From: Nocardia jiangxiensis NBRC 101359 | GTDB lineage: Bacteria; Actinomycetota; Actinomycetes; Mycobacteriales; Mycobacteriaceae | Reading direction: 5' to 3' | NCBI RefSeq assembly: GCF_000308615.1 | Contig: NZ_BAGB01000076.1 | Span: 310,001-374,000, forward strand | DNA: 64,000 bases | In this document: piece by piece, positions 59,724 through 64,000 of the stretch | How the letters are laid out: every line of letters begins with the position of its first letter | Numbering within the stretch: the stretch's first letter is position 1 | Notes under the pieces: model-generated | Told to the model about the DNA's origin: nothing | Seen by the model: only the letters and a program-made list of their open reading frames with translations | The model's database searches: none | Program-made: the position numbers and the translations under genes

Positions 59724-61310
59724 TTGCTGGCGAAATCCGCGCTGTTCGGCGTTCTGCTGACCGGCGCGCTGGTAGTGCCCGCCCCGGCCCGGTCGGCACC
59801 GCTGCCCTGGCAGCCGCCACCCGAGAATTCCTGCGGGGAAACGGGTTTCGATCCGCGAGCGCGTGAACCCGATCCGCATGCCAAACCCGGGCCGCTGCTG
59901 CCGCCCACCATCGACATTCCGGTGCCGGTACCGAAGATCACGCCCGTGCCGGTACCCGGTCCGCCGCCGAACAACACCCGGATCACTCCCGCGCCGCTGC
60001 CGAAGGATCCGTGCCGCAATCCGTGTCCGGACGTTCGCGATACGCCCAAGCCGGCGCCGCCCGCGACGAAGCCCGAAAATCCCGCCCCGCCACCCAATTC
60101 CGGATCTGCCGCCGGATCCGGCACCGGATCGGGCACCGGGTCCGGAACCGGATCGGGGCAGTTCAACCTGCCCGACATCCGCATCGAGCCCGATATCGAA
60201 CCGATTCCGATTCCGGTGCCGGGCGGTCCCGCCCCGTCCCCGCAGAAGCCGCCGCCGACGGTGGTGCATCCGGCCGCGCCCGGTCCGGTCGCCGCGCCGC
60301 CCGCGCCGCGGACGGTGAGTTCGGTGGATCTGGTCGACCAGGTCACCGGGCACGGCTCGGCCAACCGCACCGATATGCGCTGGCAGGTCGACGGCACCGA
60401 TCTGGGCATCATGTGGCAGACCAAGCCCGGACAGGTCGCGGTCCTGTTCGGCGACAGCTTCGGCAAGGGCTGGACCGGCGGCGGAGCGGGCGGCGACGAC
60501 CAGGACTGGCGCAGCAATGTGCTGGGCTACAGCAGCAATCACGATCTGTCCGAGGGTCTGAAGATCGACACCATGGTGCAGGACAGCCGCTGCCACGCCG
60601 CGGAACTGCTGGACAGCCGCAAGATCGTCAACTTCGAGACCACCGTCATCCCGACCTCCGGATTCGCCCTGGGCACACGGCAGTACGTGAGCTACATGTC
60701 GGTGAACCACTGGAGCAAGATCCCCGGCATGTGGTGGACCAACGACGGCGGACTGGCCTACTCCGACGACGACGGCAAGACCTGGGTCAAGGATCAGTAC
60801 GCCAAGTGGAACAACATGTTCGGGGTGGACCGGTTCCAGGTCGCGACGATGGTGCCGCACGGCGACTACGTCTACATGTTCGGTACGCCCAACGGGCGCA
60901 TCGGCGTCATCGGACTGGCGCGGGTGCCGAAAGCGCAGGTACTCAACAAATCCGCGTATCAGTACTGGGTGAACGGCACCTGGGCCCCGGCGCAGGAGAA
61001 CCTCGCCACACCGCTGGTTCCGGGCATCGCGGGCGAATTGTCCGTGCGCTACGACGAATCCAGCCAGCAGTGGCAGATGGTGTACCTCGATTCGCTGCGG
61101 CGCGCCATCGTGCTGCGCACCGCGCGGGAGCCGCAGGGCACCTGGACCGACGGTGTGCCGCTGGTCAACACCGACGACTATCCCACGGCCTACGGCGGTT
61201 TCATCCACCCGTGGTCCACGGGTAAGGATCTGTACTTCACCATTTCGGCCTGGAACAGCTACAACGTGTACCTCATGCACGCGACGCTGAATCAGCCGCA
61301 GCAGCGGTGA
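59724..61310 (+). CDS. Secreted DUF4185-domain protein with Pro- and Gly/Ser-rich linker
   Basis: A 528-residue exported protein. The signal peptide (SALFGVLLTGALVVPAPARSA) is followed by about 190 residues very rich in Pro (PVPVPKITPVPVPGPPP) and containing a Gly-Ser-Gly-Thr repeat (GSGTGSGTGSGTGSG). The C-terminal 310 residues form a DUF4185 domain, predicted beta-propeller, with VLFGDSFGKGWTGGG, MWWTNDGGLAYSDDDGKTW and YGGFIHPWSTGKDLYF. Related five-bladed propellers act on glycans, so a role on the mycolyl-arabinogalactan surface is possible. The start is a TTG at 59724-59726 with GAGAGG 8 nt upstream; the frame is open from 59622 but without a signal-like N-terminus. Confidence 0.85.
   Translation: MLAKSALFGVLLTGALVVPAPARSAPLPWQPPPENSCGETGFDPRAREPDPHAKPGPLLPPTIDIPVPVPKITPVPVPGPPPNNTRITPAPLPKDPCRNPCPDVRDTPKPAPPATKPENPAPPPNSGSAAGSGTGSGTGSGTGSGQFNLPDIRIEPDIEPIPIPVPGGPAPSPQKPPPTVVHPAAPGPVAAPPAPRTVSSVDLVDQVTGHGSANRTDMRWQVDGTDLGIMWQTKPGQVAVLFGDSFGKGWTGGGAGGDDQDWRSNVLGYSSNHDLSEGLKIDTMVQDSRCHAAELLDSRKIVNFETTVIPTSGFALGTRQYVSYMSVNHWSKIPGMWWTNDGGLAYSDDDGKTWVKDQYAKWNNMFGVDRFQVATMVPHGDYVYMFGTPNGRIGVIGLARVPKAQVLNKSAYQYWVNGTWAPAQENLATPLVPGIAGELSVRYDESSQQWQMVYLDSLRRAIVLRTAREPQGTWTDGVPLVNTDDYPTAYGGFIHPWSTGKDLYFTISAWNSYNVYLMHATLNQPQQR
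60113..60158 (+). repeat. Tandem 12-bp repeat in the DUF4185 gene
   Basis: About four units related to GGATCGGGCACC code for the Gly-Ser-Gly-Thr linker. Unit number may vary between strains by slippage. Confidence 0.6.
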
Positions 61311-61341
61311 CGCACTACGCCGGACGCGTCGGTCCGCGTGT

Positions 61342-62490
61342 TCAGCACGGGTAGACCTGCACCTCGACGGCTTTCACGGTGAAGTAGACCTGCTCGCCCG
61401 GAGTGATGCCCAATTCGGCGATCGCCGCGGGCGTCAGATCCGCCACCATCCCGGCGACGCCGTCCTCGCGATCCGCGGTGTGTACCCGGATCACGCCGCC
61501 GCGATCGGTGAGTTCGGCGACGTGGACGTGAAAGACGTTGCGCGGACTGCCCTGCGGATGTTCTCGGTACACCGCCACGGCCGCGGGGGAGAACACCGCG
61601 GCGGCCCGCACGCCCGGCATCCACGGTGATTCGGCGCGGCCCTGGATCAGATCCGCACCGCGGCGCACGAGGCCGGTTCCCGAATCCTGCTGGGCAGCGG
61701 CCGGTTCCGCGGTGCCGATCATCAGGTTGACGCCCGCGATGCGGGCGGCGAAGGCGCTGCGGGGCCGGGAGAGCACGTCGGCGACCGGGCCCTGTTCGAC
61801 GATGTGCCCGGATTCGACGACCACGACGCGATCGGCGAGCGTCAGGGCGTCGACGATGTCGTGGGTGACCAGGATCGCGCTGGGCGCGGGACCGGCGCGG
61901 CGGGAGGACATTTCGGCATCGCGCAGGGCACGTCGCAGCAGGATGCGCATCGCGGGCGCGGCGGCTACGTCGAGTGCGGCCATCGGCTCGTCCAACAGCA
62001 CCACGCGCGGCTCCACGGCCAGCGCCCGCGCCAACGCCACCCGCTGCGCCTGACCGCCGGACAGCTCGCCCGGCCGCCGCCCGGCGAACTCGATCGCATC
62101 GACCGCCCGCAACCACTCCTGTGCCACCGCCGCCGCTGCACGCGAACGCATTCCGCGACTGCGCGGCCCGAACGCCACATTCGCCGCCGCCGTCAGATGC
62201 GGGAACAACAGTGCATCCTGCGCCAGCAACGAAACCTCCCGCCGATGCGCCGGAACCGCAACCGCCGCACCGGTATCGGTCAGCACCCGCCTACCCAACC
62301 GAACATGTCCCGCATCCGGCCGCACCAGTCCCGCAACGATTTCCAGCAACGTCGACTTGCCCGCACCGTTGGGCCCCAGTACGGCCAGCACCTCACCCGG
62401 CGCGACCTGCAGTTCCACCTCCAGTCCGCGCTGCGCCAGCCGGACCGAAACCTCCAGCCCGTCAGCGTCGTTCACGACCTCGGCACTCAC
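61342..62490 (-). CDS. modC: Molybdate ABC transporter ATPase ModC
   Basis: A 382-residue ATPase with Walker A GPNGAGKST at residues 39-47, signature LSGGQAQRVALARAL, Walker B VVLLDEPMAALD and the switch histidine in ILVTHDIVDAL. A C-terminal TOBE-like domain (about residues 315-382, HVHVAELTDRGG, VADLTPAAIAELGI) is the molybdate-binding regulatory part typical of ModC. The start is a GTG at 62488-62490 that overlaps a small upstream ORF by four bases (GTGA). It energises molybdate uptake with ModB. Confidence 0.9.
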   Translation of the reverse strand: MSAEVVNDADGLEVSVRLAQRGLEVELQVAPGEVLAVLGPNGAGKSTLLEIVAGLVRPDAGHVRLGRRVLTDTGAAVAVPAHRREVSLLAQDALLFPHLTAAANVAFGPRSRGMRSRAAAAVAQEWLRAVDAIEFAGRRPGELSGGQAQRVALARALAVEPRVVLLDEPMAALDVAAAPAMRILLRRALRDAEMSSRRAGPAPSAILVTHDIVDALTLADRVVVVESGHIVEQGPVADVLSRPRSAFAARIAGVNLMIGTAEPAAAQQDSGTGLVRRGADLIQGRAESPWMPGVRAAAVFSPAAVAVYREHPQGSPRNVFHVHVAELTDRGGVIRVHTADREDGVAGMVADLTPAAIAELGITPGEQVYFTVKAVEVQVYPC

Positions 62491-62750
62491 CACACACCGC
62501 CCTGATCCACGGACCGAGCCGGACCGGCTCCCCGCTTCACGACCGGCTCGTCGCCGCGCACTCCCGAGGGCCGCCGCCCCGAGCGGCATATCGAAATCCG
62601 CAGCACTGTACGGCTGTTCACCGAACCCGGCATCAGCCACGAAGGGTCGACGCACAGCCCGCCGACCAGTGCGAAGCACACCTGCGGCGGCCGCTCGACA
62701 GATCGGATCGAATTCTGTCGTCCGGCAACTTCGTTCACCATATTGCTCAT
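62487..62750 (-). CDS. Small protein encoded between modB and modC
   Basis: An 87-residue frame, MSNMVNEVAGRQNSIRS to PARSVDQGGVW. Its ATG (62748-62750) overlaps the modB stop by four bases (ATGA), and its stop (62487-62489) overlaps the modC GTG by four bases (GTGA). Such overlap on both sides is characteristic of translated, coupled genes. It has three cysteines (QVCFAL, GLCVDP, SICRSG) and a basic C-terminal half, no signal peptide and no clear membrane helix. No family was recognised. Alternatively the 256-bp stretch is a decayed 5' part of modC and the overlaps are chance; the absence of stops and the double overlap argue against this. Confidence 0.5.
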   Translation of the reverse strand: MSNMVNEVAGRQNSIRSVERPPQVCFALVGGLCVDPSWLMPGSVNSRTVLRISICRSGRRPSGVRGDEPVVKRGAGPARSVDQGGVW

Positions 62751-63706
62751 CGCGGACCACTTTCCGTGGTCGTGGCGCGACCACCCCAACTCCACAGGCC
62801 CGCGGCCCATTCGCGACCTTCCGGAACGCCGACGCGGCGGTAGGCGACCAGCACGATGAGCACGGCCATGAGCACCAGCAGCAGCGACAGCGCGACGGCG
62901 GCGCCGGGATCGTTCTCGCGCTGCAGGTAGATCTCCAGGGGCAGGGTGCGGGTGCGACCCTGCAGGCTGCCCGCGAAGGTGAGGGTCGCGCCGAATTCGC
63001 CCAGCGCGCGGGCGAAGGCGAGTACCGAGCCGGAGATGAGCGCGGGTCGCAACAGCGGCAGCGTGATTCGCCGCCACACGGTCGTCGGCGCGGCCCCGAG
63101 CGTGGCCGCGATCCGCTCGTACCGCTCACCGGAGGTGCGCATCGCCCCCTCCAACGTGATCACCAGGAACGGCAGCGCCACGAAGGACTGCGCGAGGACG
63201 ACAGCCGTTGTACTGAAGGCGATCTCGACGCCCATCGCCTCGAGATGCCTGCCCAGCAGCCCGTACCGCCCGAACAGATACAGCAGCGACAATCCACCGA
63301 CGACCGGCGGTAACACCAAGGGCAGCAACACCATCGCCCGCAACACCGGCAGAATCCGCCACCGCACCCGGGCCAGCAACACCGCCATCGGCACCCCCAG
63401 CACGACGCACACCACGGTACTGGCCAGCGCGGTCTTCAGACTCAGCCACAACGCATCCCGCGACGCCTGCGAGGTCACCAGCTCCCCGAAGTGCGACCAC
63501 TCCACCGCCCCCGTCAACGCCACCAACGGCCCGATCACGAACGCGAACCCCAGCAACGCCGGAACCAGCAACCACCGCGGCACCCCGGGCCCCGGCCCCC
63601 GCAGCACAACCCGCAGGCCACGCTGCATCGGCCCTACCGCCGTACGCTCCGCACCGACGCCCGAGGCAGTCGCCTCCGAAACTTCCACCGAATCATCACC
63701 ACTCAC
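62747..63706 (-). CDS. modB: Molybdate ABC transporter permease ModB
   Basis: A 319-residue permease with an N-terminal cytoplasmic stretch and about six helices (LLVPALLGFAFVIGPLVAL, VVCVVLGVPMAVLLARV). The coupling loop that contacts ModC is ERIAATLGAAPTTVWRRITLPLLRP, and the ModB-type motif ALGEFGATLTFAG follows. It imports molybdate or tungstate. The start is a GTG at 63704-63706; a GTG at 63721 is possible. The gene ends in an ATGA overlap with the small ORF before modC. modA is not within the window; it may lie upstream of 64000 or elsewhere. Confidence 0.92.
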   Translation of the reverse strand: MSGDDSVEVSEATASGVGAERTAVGPMQRGLRVVLRGPGPGVPRWLLVPALLGFAFVIGPLVALTGAVEWSHFGELVTSQASRDALWLSLKTALASTVVCVVLGVPMAVLLARVRWRILPVLRAMVLLPLVLPPVVGGLSLLYLFGRYGLLGRHLEAMGVEIAFSTTAVVLAQSFVALPFLVITLEGAMRTSGERYERIAATLGAAPTTVWRRITLPLLRPALISGSVLAFARALGEFGATLTFAGSLQGRTRTLPLEIYLQRENDPGAAVALSLLLVLMAVLIVLVAYRRVGVPEGREWAAGLWSWGGRATTTESGPR

Positions 63707-63948
63707 GCCGATATCACCCACGCACGTCCCGAATCCCGGCCCACGACACCGGGCCGAGCGGGCAACCCGCCGCCTGCAAGGCACGTCCCGGCCATCTCCA
63801 CCGAGTCGCCCCCGGGCGCGACGGTACTTGCCATATGCGTCCGGAATCGTGACGTCGCACCGGGCGCAGTGTCGCCGGACCGCCCCGGCACGTTCTCGCC
63901 GGAGTGAACGGCGATCGGCCGTGCGAGCGCCTGTTCGTCCCCGTTCAT
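63703..63948 (-). CDS. Possible small ORF upstream of modB
   Basis: An 81-residue frame (MNGDEQALARPIAV to GRAWVISA) whose stop overlaps the modB GTG as GTGA. It has no recognisable domain and does not look like the end of ModA. Third-position GC is not decisive. It may be real and coupled to modB, or chance. The gene or promoter preceding it is outside the window. Confidence 0.3.
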   Translation of the reverse strand: MNGDEQALARPIAVHSGENVPGRSGDTAPGATSRFRTHMASTVAPGGDSVEMAGTCLAGGGLPARPGVVGRDSGRAWVISA

Positions 63949-64000
63949 CCGTGTCGCGGCGCCATACGCCCTGCCGACGGGTGGGAAGTGCCGGGGGACA

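Overview
The window is GC-rich actinobacterial DNA, most likely from Nocardia or a close mycolic-acid-containing relative. Pointers are a complete yrbE/mce operon with a KstR-type operator, a UgpB that closely resembles the mycobacterial protein as I remember it, a mycothiol-enzyme-like TIGR03084 protein, a lon gene with HAIR-type operators, many GTG/TTG starts and many start codons sitting 6-8 nt after a TANNNT -10 box (leaderless genes). No rRNA, tRNA, insertion sequence, prophage or CRISPR array was seen. Only the two window-edge genes are cut.

Layout. 1-2.5 kb: a truncated quinone-reductase-like gene and an ABC exporter with a MerR-type promoter. 2.6-9.2 kb: narGHJI, membrane-bound respiratory nitrate reductase, on the minus strand with 4-base overlaps. 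9.3-10.4 kb: a divergent TDT-family anion channel that is frameshifted. 10.5-12.4 kb: a drug-efflux MFS gene and its TetR repressor, sharing a 24-bp operator. 12.4-21.4 kb: YhdH-type reductase, a large membrane protein, enoyl-CoA hydratase, Y-family polymerase DinB, an unusual two-module glycosyltransferase with an inserted FAMeT-like domain, and a flavin monooxygenase. 21.5-24.0 kb: Lon protease. 24.2-32.6 kb (plus strand): TetR regulator, membrane protein plus PrsW protease, alcohol dehydrogenase, DUF445 protein, TIGR03084 protein, a secreted protein, an SRPBCC protein and an RNase H.

32.6-42.4 kb (minus strand): yrbEA-yrbEB-mceABCDEF plus a Mce-associated protein, a lipid/sterol importer. 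It carries two copies of a folded repeat whose paired arms covary. 43-49 kb: secreted serine protease, DHA2 efflux pump, secreted protein, cytochrome P450, L,D-transpeptidase. 49.2-52.5 kb: ugpAEB, a glycerophosphodiester importer without its ATPase gene. 52.5-56.6 kb: two tandem M13 zinc metallopeptidases. 56.6-61.3 kb: DUF4190 protein, pirin, MFS transporter, secreted DUF4185 protein. 61.3-64 kb: molybdate importer modB-modC with an apparently coupled small gene between them.

Functional links: the Mod importer could supply molybdenum for NarG. The mce operon is probably cholesterol/steroid-responsive through KstR. The most unusual items are the FAMeT-like insertion in the glycosyltransferase, the covarying structured repeat inside the mce operon, the small modB/modC intercalated ORF, and the paired TetR operators.
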